A stretch of 8,479 nt of DNA. It comes from CAG-390 sp045544735 (GTDB lineage Bacteria; Bacillota; Clostridia; Oscillospirales; CAG-272). The stretch lies in NCBI GenBank assembly GCA_045544735.1, contig JAZPZM010000109.1, positions 1-8,479 on the forward strand, written 5' to 3'. A program made the position numbers and the translations under genes. The notes below the pieces were generated by a model. The model made no database searches, had not been told where the DNA came from, and saw only the letters and a program-made list of their open reading frames with translations. Of this stretch, positions 1 to 5,267 are shown one piece after another. The stretch's first letter is position 1. Every line of letters begins with the position of its first letter.

Positions 1-82
1 GGTAATTTGCAAAAAAGCAATTTTAGCGGCGCGGTGAAAACGCTTCGCATTTTCAATGATATCCACCTGCGGTGGATGATAT
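1..82 (+). repeat. 82-base direct repeat, copy A
   Basis: This block recurs at 299-380 with a single difference (A at 59, G at 357). It contains an imperfect palindrome (36-54) and a palindrome with ATCCACC/GGTGGAT arms (61-77). It starts at the window edge, so the true left boundary may lie outside. No coding frame with plausible protein composition runs through it. Short frames that cross it exist only because the palindromes lack stops. Confidence 0.9.
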
Positions 83-174
83 CCGACTCCGTCGGATGAA
101 ATATTTCGCTTCGCGAAATGTGAAATATTTGCCTTGCGGCAAATGTTAAGGTAGCTTTTTGCGTGGCAAAAAGC
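36..174. repeat. Palindrome cassette array I
   Basis: Five or six short inverted repeats lie back to back: GAAAACGC/GCATTTTC (36-54, one mismatch), ATCCACC/GGTGGAT (61-77), ATCCGAC/GTCGGAT (81-97), ATTTCGC/GCGAAAT (103-119), ATTTGCC/GGCAAAT (127-144) and GCTTTTTGC/GCAAAAAGC (154-174). Stems are 7-9 bp and differ in sequence; loops are 3-4 bases (TTC, TGC, TCC, TTGC, GTG). Spacers such as GATGATAT and GTGAAAT recur. The arms match each other while differing between units, so the fold rather than the sequence seems to be kept. No promoter or gene is seen inside. Confidence 0.85.
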
Positions 175-189
175 AATTATATTAAACGG

Positions 190-262
190 AATAAAAATAA
201 GTCAAGCCTTGTCGGTGAGCCTCGGAGTACAATTCCCCAACGCTATAACAAGCCTTAACTCG
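190..262 (-). ncRNA. Candidate small structured RNA
   Basis: Read on the minus strand from the expected start of the promoter at 269-297, the first bases form one arm, GTTAAGGCTTGT (259 to 248), and later bases form the other, ACAAGGCTTGAC (212 to 201). Together they give a 12-bp stem with one G-G mismatch and one G-U pair. A 35-base loop region (247 to 213) contains a further small GGGG/CTCC pairing. A U-rich tract (TTATTTTTAT) follows at once, as in an intrinsic terminator. The G-U pair becomes an A-C mismatch if the plus strand is folded, which favours the minus strand. The RNA would be about 70 nt. It does not match 4.5S, tmRNA or a tRNA as far as I can tell, and no ORF with a ribosome binding site is visible in it. 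An attenuated leader for something to the left is an alternative. Confidence 0.45.
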
Positions 263-268
263 GATATT

Positions 269-297
269 ATTATATACGAAGCAAAGGCGTTTGTCAA
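269..297 (-). promoter_or_regulatory. Consensus sigma-A promoter
   Basis: On the minus strand, TTGACA (297-292) and TATAAT (274-269) are separated by exactly 17 bases. Both hexamers are perfect consensus. It points left, into the candidate structured RNA, with a start expected near 262. Confidence 0.75.
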
Positions 298-298
298 C

Positions 299-380
299 GG
301 TAATTTGCAAAAAAGCAATTTTAGCGGCGCGGTGAAAACGCTTCGCATTTTCAATGGTATCCACCTGCGGTGGATGATAT
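299..380 (+). repeat. 82-base direct repeat, copy B
   Basis: 81 of 82 bases match copy A at 1-82. The flanks differ. After copy A comes an ATCCGAC/GTCGGAT palindrome, whereas after copy B an ATTTCGC/GCGAAAT palindrome occupies the same slot. The sequence then realigns on a shared ATTTCGC-TTC-GCGAAAT unit. The left edge of copy B directly abuts the -35 box of the minus-strand promoter. Confidence 0.9.
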
Positions 381-493
381 ATTTCGCTTCGCGAAATGGA
401 AATATTTCGCTTCGCGAAATGTGAAATATTTGCCCAAAGGGCAAATATTTCAGACGGCGAAGCCGTATTTCACTGAAAACGCGAAGCGTTTTC
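359..493. repeat. Palindrome cassette array II
   Basis: Units are ATCCACC/GGTGGAT (359-375), ATTTCGC/GCGAAAT twice (381-397 and 404-420), ATTTGCCC/GGGCAAAT (428-446), ACGGC/GCCGT (454-466) and GAAAACGC/GCGTTTTC (475-493). The first three have TGC or TTC loops, and the last two have GAA loops, so loop orientation flips midway. The unit at 428 has the same outer stem as the one at 127 but a different loop (AAA against TTGC) and one more base pair. From 494 to 562 I see no gene and no clear signal. Confidence 0.85.
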
Positions 494-562
494 TCTGCGC
501 CGTTCCCGCCACCTTAACGCATAGCAATATGCTAAAAGTACACTTATTTCCTCAATAGGAAT

Positions 563-697
563 GCTTTTTGCAAAGCAAAAAGCTTCATTTTCGTTTGCCG
601 TAAGGCAAACACTTCATACGGCGAAGCCGTGCTTCACGCGCGGAGCGCGCTTCACTGCGGCAAAGCCGCAACTTCATTGAAAACGCGAAGCGTTTTC
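563..697. repeat. Palindrome cassette array III with CTTCA spacers
   Basis: Six palindromes follow one another: GCTTTTTGC-AAA-GCAAAAAGC (563-583), GTTTGCC-GTAA-GGCAAAC (593-610), ACGGC-GAA-GCCGT (618-630), GCGCG-GAG-CGCGC (638-650), TGCGGC-AAA-GCCGCA (656-670) and GAAAACGC-GAA-GCGTTTTC (679-697). The spacers share CTTCA followed by T or C (CTTCAT or CTTCAC). The units at 618 and 679 are identical to those at 454 and 475 in array II, and the first has the same arms as 154-174. The array ends exactly where a coding remnant begins. Confidence 0.85.
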
Positions 698-699
698 CC

Positions 700-885
700 T
701 TCGCGGGTGCAGCAGCGATGGTGATGATCGTCGTCGACGCAATATATTTGATAAACCTCGACAACGCGCGCAGGGCAAAGCTGATCCTCGCGGCGCAGGC
801 GGTCGCGGGACTTGCGCTCATGTTCGTTTCGTGGAGCCTTTGTTCGCTCCTTTTTCACGAGATATTCAGCGCGATTGCCGCTTAA
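700..885 (+). pseudogene. 3' remnant of a membrane protein gene
   Basis: An open frame ending at TAA (883-885) has clear protein character. From the first ATG (718) it encodes 55 residues with two hydrophobic stretches, roughly residues 1-13 and 22-48, the second containing ALMFVSWSLCSLLF. They are separated by a short charged segment, LDNARRAK. Codon choice is GC-rich at third positions, as expected for a real gene. No ribosome binding site precedes the ATG, and the frame runs upstream into palindrome array III. It therefore looks like the C-terminal end of a larger membrane protein whose 5' part was replaced by repeats. A hairpin TTGCCGC/GCGGCAA (875-896) spans the stop codon, and AGCATTT/AAATGCT (910-935) lies just beyond. 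Family not recognised. A genuine small membrane protein is the less likely alternative. Confidence 0.5.
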
Positions 886-1088
886 TGATGCGGCAAAAAC
901 TACCGATAAAGCATTTTTTCGTTTTATTAAATGCTATTTGCGGCGCAACATAATCGAAAAATCCGCAGGTATTTCACTTTTTTGATTTATTATAGGAATA
1001 TTTTTCGCTTTTGACGACTATAATTTATAGTGAAAGCGCACGAATGAAAAAATGTAGATGAAAAAAGCGGAAAAAATCGTCAAAGGTA

Positions 1089-1117
1089 TTGACAAAGCGC
1101 AAGATGTATGATATAAT
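1089..1117 (+). promoter_or_regulatory. Consensus promoter of tRNA-Leu
   Basis: TTGACA (1089-1094), a 17-base spacer and TATAAT (1112-1117) form a perfect consensus sigma-A promoter. The expected start is about 26 bases before the tRNA. Bases 886-1088 between the gene remnant and this promoter are AT-rich and show no gene. Confidence 0.85.
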
Positions 1118-1149
1118 CAATGTGCGCAAAAAGCGTGGCTCTTTGTCTT

Positions 1150-1238
1150 GCCGGTGTGGCGGAACAGGCAGACGCCACGGACTTAAAATCCGTTGATACG
1201 AAAGTATCGTACCGGTTCGACCCCGGTCACCGGCACCA
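1150..1238 (+). tRNA. tRNA-Leu (anticodon UAA)
   Basis: The acceptor arms GCCGGTG (1150-1156) and CACCGGC (1228-1234) pair fully. The anticodon stem ACGGA/TCCGT encloses the loop CTTAAAA, giving anticodon TAA (1184-1186). A long variable arm (ATACGAAAGTAT) marks it as class II, as expected for leucine. The T arm contains GGTTCGACCCC. The discriminator is A and CCA is encoded (1236-1238). It reads UUA codons, and UUG by wobble. A GGCATC/GATGCC hairpin follows within about 10 bases of the end. Confidence 0.97.
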
Positions 1239-1318
1239 GAGAGGGCATCGTGGAGATGCCGAGAGAGGGAGCCGAGCCGAGCGGCGTGCGGTACGCGCGG
1301 CGGACGCGCACGATATAT

Positions 1319-1455
1319 CGCGGAGTGGAGCAGATGGTACTCGTTGGGTAGGCGAGTAAAAAAGCGTCGGGGACGCGTTTTTACGAAGCCGAAACCGCCG
1401 AAGCAAGGAGTATGCCGAGCCGAATGGCGAGAGCAGACGACTATGCGACGGTGGC
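1319..1455 (+). repeat. Truncated initiator-tRNA copy 1 plus tail
   Basis: Bases 1319-1348 match the first 31 bases of the tRNA at 1505 except for one deleted G in the D arm and one C-to-T change in the anticodon stem. Identity stops at the 5' side of the anticodon stem, just before the loop. In place of the 3' half there is a hairpin with arms 1356-1368 and 1372-1384 (GGG loop), then a tail shared with the copy at 1843. It has no anticodon, T arm or CCA, so it cannot be a tRNA. It may be a relic of recombination in the tRNA or a tRNA-derived repeat. Confidence 0.75.
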
Positions 1456-1504
1456 GGGGTGTGTTCGCTCTTGCACTATGGGCAATCGCCCGAAAAATCA
1501 ATAT

Positions 1505-1580
<76 letters not shown>

Positions 1581-1581
<1 letters not shown>

Positions 1582-1617
1582 AAAAGAAAACCAACCCTTT
1601 GGGTTGGTTTTCTTTTT
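1581..1617 (+). terminator. Intrinsic terminator after tRNA-Met
   Basis: Arms AAAAAGAAAACCAACCC (1581-1597) and its exact complement (1601-1617) enclose the loop TTT and end in a T-run. The first A is also the last base of the tRNA CCA. The A-run and T-run make it potentially bidirectional. The same 49 bases recur at 4110-4158. Confidence 0.85.
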
Positions 1618-1624
1618 GCTTCGG

Positions 1625-1836
1625 CGCGGGCTTGCCCCGCGGCTTTCGGGTTATGCCGACGAGCGTAGCTCGTTGGGGCTCGCGCGTTGCCGCTGCCGGT
1701 GGCAGATGAAGGCAAGGCGCGAGTACCGCAGCGGTCGAAAAAGCGAGGATGAGATGCGAGAGCATCCCGAAGCTTTTTCGGCCACCGCAAGGTGGGCTGT
1801 GTTCGCACAGCATAAATGGGCAACCGCCCAAAATTT
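1625..1836. repeat. Dense run of hairpins
   Basis: Most bases here can be placed in successive stems: CGCGGG/CCCGCG (1625-1641), ACGAGC-GTA-GCTCGT (1659-1673), and a compound stem with arms 1679-1691 and 1711-1723 (one G-G mismatch) enclosing CTGCC-GGT-GGCAG. Next are arms 1733-1744 and 1772-1783 with GGATG/CATCC inside, CCACC-GCAA-GGTGG (1782-1795), GCTGTG-TTCG-CACAGC (1796-1811) and TGGGC-AACC-GCCCA. Two loops are the stable GNRA and UUCG tetraloops. The piece at 1667-1678 also matches part of the tRNA 5' half. No coding signal. A structured RNA or further palindrome cassettes are both possible. Confidence 0.6.
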
Positions 1837-1842
1837 TAATAT

Positions 1843-1984
1843 CGCGGAGTGGAGCAGATGGTAGCTCGTTGGGTAGGCTTCGTAAAAATGCGTCGGGGAC
1901 GCGTTTTTACGAAGCCGAAACCACTGGGAGCAAGGAGTATGCCGAGCCAAGTGGCGACGGCAGACGACTATGCGACGGCGGCTG
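1843..1984 (+). repeat. Truncated initiator-tRNA copy 2 plus tail
   Basis: Bases 1843-1873 equal the first 31 bases of the tRNA at 1505 except for one T for C. The match then stops at the anticodon loop. A 19-bp hairpin follows (arms GGCTTCGTAAAAATGCGTC at 1876-1894 and 1898-1916, one G-U pair, loop GGG), then a tail shared with the copy at 1319. The roughly 30 bases upstream, including a GGGC/GCCC hairpin, also resemble those upstream of the full tRNA. The hairpin plus T-run could stop transcription. Confidence 0.8.
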
Positions 1985-2014
1985 GCTTGCCCCGCACTTT
2001 CGGCTCATGCCGAT

Positions 2015-2080
2015 CTCAAACGGCAAATCCGCCTTTGCTTGCCCCACAAAGACAGAAATGGCGGATTTTGTACGTTTGAG
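2015..2080. repeat. Long imperfect inverted repeat
   Basis: Arms 2015-2033 and 2060-2080 pair over about 18 bp with small bulges (CTCAAACG/CGTTTGAG outside, TCCGCC/GGCGGA inside), leaving a loop of about 26 bases. It lies 11 bases past the stop of the minus-strand gene at 2092. It may help end that transcript, though no T-run follows the stem. Confidence 0.6.
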
Positions 2081-2091
2081 GATTCAATCGT

Positions 2092-2622
2092 TCAAGGAAT
2101 AAAAAACATATCCGGCTCCCCGTTTATCACGATGTTGTCAATAGGATTCCAAAAGCAATATTCCACTTTATATCCACTGCGTGACAATTTTTCTGCAAAT
2201 TCCTTTTTTTTGAAAACAAAGTCAAACGTGTCTTGCGGTGCTTTTTTGACATCCTCTTTATCAAAGAAAGCACTTCCAAACCAGTTTCCGTTACTATCAG
2301 TTAAAACACCTGCACAGAATTGGTTTTGCAAAATCCCATTTATTCTCTCTATCAGCTGATCGTAATCAAGTTGATAGTTCGCATAGTGCGCATGGCTTTT
2401 ATCAAAAAAGAGTGTGAATTCATCCATATCCCCAACAGCAATCTCCAAAGTTCTTTCGTAATACGGATTTTCAAAAACAATGCATTTTGAGTCATCTTCT
2501 TCCAGCCAATCATACTCTGCGTCCGTTTTGGAAAATATGCGTAAATTATAGTCCTTAAAGATATCAAGGATCTCTTCAATTTTTTCAAGCACTTCGATTT
2601 CGACATAATAGCGTTCGTCCAC
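2092..2622 (-). CDS. Protein of unknown function, 176 aa
   Basis: The gene starts with GTG (2622-2620), seven bases after AGGAG. A promoter lies 36 bases or more upstream. The product is acidic and soluble, with no signal peptide, membrane segment or Cys motif. It begins with a helix-rich stretch (MDERYYVEIEVLEKIEEILDI) and has several aromatic-rich segments (NPYYERTLE near residue 52, HAHYANYQL near 77, NGNWFGSAFFDKED near 111). This mixed alpha/beta look resembles small cytoplasmic immunity or SMI1-like proteins, but I see no diagnostic motif and do not assign a family. It is a singleton, and its codon use is more AT-rich than that of the LRR gene next door. Confidence 0.85.
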   Translation of the reverse strand: MDERYYVEIEVLEKIEEILDIFKDYNLRIFSKTDAEYDWLEEDDSKCIVFENPYYERTLEIAVGDMDEFTLFFDKSHAHYANYQLDYDQLIERINGILQNQFCAGVLTDSNGNWFGSAFFDKEDVKKAPQDTFDFVFKKKEFAEKLSRSGYKVEYCFWNPIDNIVINGEPDMFFIP

Positions 2623-2657
2623 GGCCTATCTCCTTTTTAAAAAAGCTCAACGATTTT

Positions 2658-2686
2658 ATTATACCACAGCTTCTCATATATTGCAA
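2658..2686 (-). promoter_or_regulatory. Promoter of the 176-aa gene
   Basis: On the minus strand, TTGCAA (2686-2681), 17 bases, then TATAAT (2663-2658). Transcription would start near 2651, leaving a leader of about 29 bases with a good Shine-Dalgarno. The same TTGCAA-N17-TATAAT arrangement precedes the gene at 4262. Confidence 0.75.
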
Positions 2687-2710
2687 TACAACGCGCAAAA
2701 GCGCCATATA

Positions 2711-2726
2711 CAAGCCCACGGGCTTG
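2711..2726. repeat. Isolated palindrome cassette
   Basis: CAAGCCC-AC-GGGCTTG is followed by ATGATAT. It resembles the ATCCACC and ATCCGAC units of array I in stem length and in the GATGATAT spacer, so it may be a single dispersed member of that family. It lies between two divergent promoters. Confidence 0.5.
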
Positions 2727-2753
2727 ATGATATATTTAATTTCATTATATTTC

Positions 2754-2782
2754 TTTATTTATTAACAAATTTATGATATAAT
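2754..2782 (+). promoter_or_regulatory. Likely promoter of the LRR lipoprotein
   Basis: TATAAT at 2777-2782 is perfect. The -35 at 17 bases (TTTATT, 2754-2759) is poor. The leader to the start codon would be about 100 bases; I see no riboswitch in it. Confidence 0.55.
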
Positions 2783-2890
2783 AAAAGTACCGATTTTGGC
2801 AATATTTGTTTTGCGACAATCCGGGGCTTGCGCTTTTCGACGCGCAGCTTCGCTCTCGCACATTTTATAAGTTTACTTGGAGGTATGATC

Positions 2891-4039
2891 ATGAAAAAAA
2901 CGGTATGGATCATTTTAACTTTGCTGTTGCTCTGCGCGCTTTCTTTCTCCGCATGTGACAGTACTAATAATTGTCAGCATTTATTCGGTGAATGGACCAC
3001 CGTAAAAAATGCTACGTGCTATGAAGAAGGAACGCGCGCCAGAACATGTAGCGCTTGCTCCGAGGTCGAGGAAGAGTCCATCCCCAAGACCGAGGATCAC
3101 ATACCCGTAACCGATGCGGCAGTTCCCGCCACCTACAGCAAAACGGGGCTTACCGAGGGCAGCCATTGCTCTGCTTGCGGCAAGATATTGGTAGAGCAGA
3201 CAGTGATACCGCTAAAGCCCTACCCCACCCCATCAAACGAAGAAGATTTTATCTTTGAGGCGTACGAGGATGGATATGCACTCGTTGCGTATTTGGGAAC
3301 CGACAAAAACGTAGTCGTTCCGCAAACGCACAAGGGAAAACCCGTGCTCAAGCTGACGTTCCCCGCATTTGAGGCAAACCACACCTTAAAAAGCATTACA
3401 CTCCCAAGCAGCATCAAGGTAATCGGAAGGGCAGCCTTTAGCAATTGCACAAGGCTTGAATCCATCCACCTGCCCGAATCGGTAACCACCATCGAGGAGC
3501 GCGCTTTTGATAATTGCCCGTCCTTGAAAGAGGTTACGATGGAAAATAAGGTGGAAAGCATTGAGAAAATGGCATTTTCGCGTTGCGAGCAGCTAAAAAG
3601 CATTCAACTCAGCACCTCGCTTAAAACCATTGGAGATGACGCATTCAGGGATTGCCTCGCCCTTGAAGCAATTGAAATTCCCGACAGCGTTACTTCGCTT
3701 GGCACCTGCGTTTTCTACCGTTGCCCCTCGTTAAAATCCGCCGTGATCGGTGCAGGCTTGCAGGAGCTGCCCGACTATACCTTCAATGAATGCAAGAGTC
3801 TGAAATGCCTTGTGCTTGGGCCGTCGATCTCCAAGATCGGATTGGATATTTTCAGATACTCGGACAACTTAGTGCCGATCTATTACTGCGGCACTATGGA
3901 TGAATTCCAATCCATTGAGATCAAGGACCGCTTTTTCAGCGAACATTCGGAGTGCATTCTCTACTTCGCGGAAACGCCGCCTGAGCAAAGCAAATATAGA
4001 TATTGGCATTATATGGATAACGTTCCAACCGAATGGTAA
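2891..4039 (+). CDS. BspA-like leucine-rich-repeat lipoprotein
   Basis: The start chosen is the ATG seven bases after GGAGG (2879-2883), which opens a classical signal peptide (MKKTVWIILTLLLLCALSFSAC). An in-frame start at 2828 would bury the signal. C22 in SFSAC is the likely lipidated cysteine, although F at -3 is atypical for a lipobox. Residues 28-107 hold two related Cys-containing repeats (RTCSAC at 51-56, HCSAC at 92-96) of the kind often found in Firmicute surface proteins. Residues 160-325 are six to seven LRR_5 repeats of about 23 residues, with the pattern L-x-S-I-x-L-P-x-S-V-x-x-I-x-x-x-A-F-x-x-C. The C terminus (IYYCGTMDEFQ, then YWHYMDNVPTEW) is typical of the family. It probably sits on the outer face of the membrane and binds other surfaces or polymers; the ligand is unknown. 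382 residues; appears intact. Confidence 0.93.
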   Translation: MKKTVWIILTLLLLCALSFSACDSTNNCQHLFGEWTTVKNATCYEEGTRARTCSACSEVEEESIPKTEDHIPVTDAAVPATYSKTGLTEGSHCSACGKILVEQTVIPLKPYPTPSNEEDFIFEAYEDGYALVAYLGTDKNVVVPQTHKGKPVLKLTFPAFEANHTLKSITLPSSIKVIGRAAFSNCTRLESIHLPESVTTIEERAFDNCPSLKEVTMENKVESIEKMAFSRCEQLKSIQLSTSLKTIGDDAFRDCLALEAIEIPDSVTSLGTCVFYRCPSLKSAVIGAGLQELPDYTFNECKSLKCLVLGPSISKIGLDIFRYSDNLVPIYYCGTMDEFQSIEIKDRFFSEHSECILYFAETPPEQSKYRYWHYMDNVPTEW

Positions 4040-4109
4040 GTTATAAAAAGGACAAATAAAATCCGCGTAGGCGATTTTTCTGTTTGCATCTTTTTCGTCA
4101 GCTCTTACT

Positions 4110-4146
4110 AAAAAGAAAACCAACCCTTTGGGTTGGTTTTCTTTTT
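4110..4146. terminator. Intrinsic terminator, second copy
   Basis: A perfect 17-bp stem with AAAAAGAAAACCAACCC as left arm, loop TTT and a T-rich 3' end, identical to the one after tRNA-Met at 1581. It lies 70 bases after the LRR gene. The identity continues 12 bases past the hairpin, then a GCGCGGC/GTCGCGC stem follows where the first copy has CGCGGG/CCCGCG. Confidence 0.8.
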
Positions 4147-4197
4147 GCTTCGGCGCGGCTTGTGTCGCGCTTTGGGGCGAACTTGAGATAAAACGTA

Positions 4198-4226
4198 TTG
4201 CAATTGGAACATAATTTTGATATAAT
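4198..4226 (+). promoter_or_regulatory. Promoter of the 317-aa gene
   Basis: TTGCAA (4198-4203), 17-base spacer, TATAAT (4221-4226). The start is expected near 4233, giving a leader of about 29 bases. The same hexamers, spacing and leader length are found before the 176-aa gene. Confidence 0.8.
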
Positions 4227-4261
4227 GTAATCGGTAAATCAAAGAAAAGAAGGAAAGAAGA

Positions 4262-5215
4262 ATGAAATATCGCGTTGAAAACAATTTGGATCTATTTGAA
4301 TTTCACGATGCGGAAGTTTCTTTTATGAGTTTTGATAACAACGAACTTACACTCTCCGCAAAGCATCTTAATATCCATAAAAATACAAATGAAAATCCAT
4401 ACGATGACGATATGGAAATAGATTTTGCTAAAATCACCTTCTCAAAATTCAAGGTTCTTTCCTTTGAACCAATGCGGACTTATCAAATAGATGATGATGG
4501 AAAATGGTATACAAACGAGCCTCGCACCGTTTTTAAAGGAAAAGAAGCCGAGTCATATTTTTTCGAAAAGGCTGAAAAAAGTTTTTCATTTAACTGTGTC
4601 GATATCTGCAAGCAGAAAATCAGAACCAAAATCAGCTTCAGCGCTACCGCGCCTAACCCCTTTTTTGCGACCGTTTCTTTTGAGGACGTTGTAATTGAGT
4701 GGGATGAATATCTCAAAAAAGCGTGGTACGAGTTGCATAAACAATATATTTATAAGGGCTATTTGCTTACGCCCACAGGCGAAGTAGAAACAGAAATACA
4801 CATTGTTTATCACGAAGAAGATACGTACTATCAAGGCAAACTCGAAAAAGCCCCCACCGTAAGCGTTGGAGTAAAATATAACGGCGAACAACTTTGGGGA
4901 CAGGGTAAAAATTATTTATGGGAAGACGCTTTTGCCAAAGTGCAAAAGCAGTTGCCCGACGGTGTCTTACTGAAATGCTGTATGACTTGTCAACATGGGA
5001 ATATGTGCCCCTACGGAAACGAGCCGAATGAACTTTTTTGCACAAAAGGGTTGACTGTTAATTCAAAAGAAGATATGTGCAATTTGTTTGACGATCGAGA
5101 AAACAGCAAGATATTTGACAGAACAAAAAACGTTGCGGACAGTTGCAACGAATACACTCCGCAAAGTAATGATAGTTTCACCTATAACGACTATTTATAT
5201 TATCTTGAAAAGTGA
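4262..5215 (+). CDS. Unknown protein with C-terminal Cys cluster, 317 aa
   Basis: The ATG follows an AAGGA-type site by about eight bases. There is no signal peptide or membrane segment. Residues 1-70 begin LFEFHDAEVSFMSFDNNELT and read as beta-rich. The middle (roughly 75-165) is another beta-rich region, and 166-235 has a short repeat-like fold with VSVGVKYNGEQLWGQG. The C terminus carries seven Cys: CC at 239-240, C243, C249 and C260 within CCMTCQHGNMCPYG and ELFCTKG, then C273 and C295. This CxxC, PYG and C-x-KG pattern suggests a structural zinc site or metal-bound redox centre. I recognise the style of cluster from unnamed DUFs in Clostridia but cannot name the family. It is monocistronic with its own promoter. 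Function unknown; the call as a gene is secure. Confidence 0.9.
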   Translation: MKYRVENNLDLFEFHDAEVSFMSFDNNELTLSAKHLNIHKNTNENPYDDDMEIDFAKITFSKFKVLSFEPMRTYQIDDDGKWYTNEPRTVFKGKEAESYFFEKAEKSFSFNCVDICKQKIRTKISFSATAPNPFFATVSFEDVVIEWDEYLKKAWYELHKQYIYKGYLLTPTGEVETEIHIVYHEEDTYYQGKLEKAPTVSVGVKYNGEQLWGQGKNYLWEDAFAKVQKQLPDGVLLKCCMTCQHGNMCPYGNEPNELFCTKGLTVNSKEDMCNLFDDRENSKIFDRTKNVADSCNEYTPQSNDSFTYNDYLYYLEK

Positions 5216-5234
5216 GTGTGACGTGTGGTATAAT
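5205..5234 (+). promoter_or_regulatory. Promoter of the decayed acyltransferase gene
   Basis: TTGAAA (5205-5210), an 18-base spacer and TATAAT (5229-5234). The -35 lies inside the last codons of the preceding gene. A GGGAG site and ATG (5268) follow. The promoter looks intact although the gene is not. Confidence 0.7.
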
Positions 5235-5267
5235 ATAGCGTATTAAAAAATCGGGAGATATAATTTT

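Noticed and set aside
201..259. tRNA or 6S RNA in the minus-strand transcript
   Set aside because: No cloverleaf or CCA for a tRNA; too short for 6S RNA and without the long, bubble-containing rod expected of it.
182..558. Short frames on both strands across the palindrome arrays
   Set aside because: They consist of translated palindromes and spacers, have no ribosome site, and disagree with the promoter and stem evidence for an RNA.
1..700. CRISPR array
   Set aside because: Units vary in stem sequence, the spacers rather than the repeats are constant, and spacing is too short and irregular; no cas gene is present.
1120..1359. 79-codon plus-strand frame containing GVAEQADATDLKS
   Set aside because: This is the familiar false translation of a tRNA-Leu gene.
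2828..2890. Upstream start for the LRR lipoprotein
   Set aside because: It would place 21 residues before a perfect signal peptide, while GGAGG is spaced correctly for the ATG at 2891.
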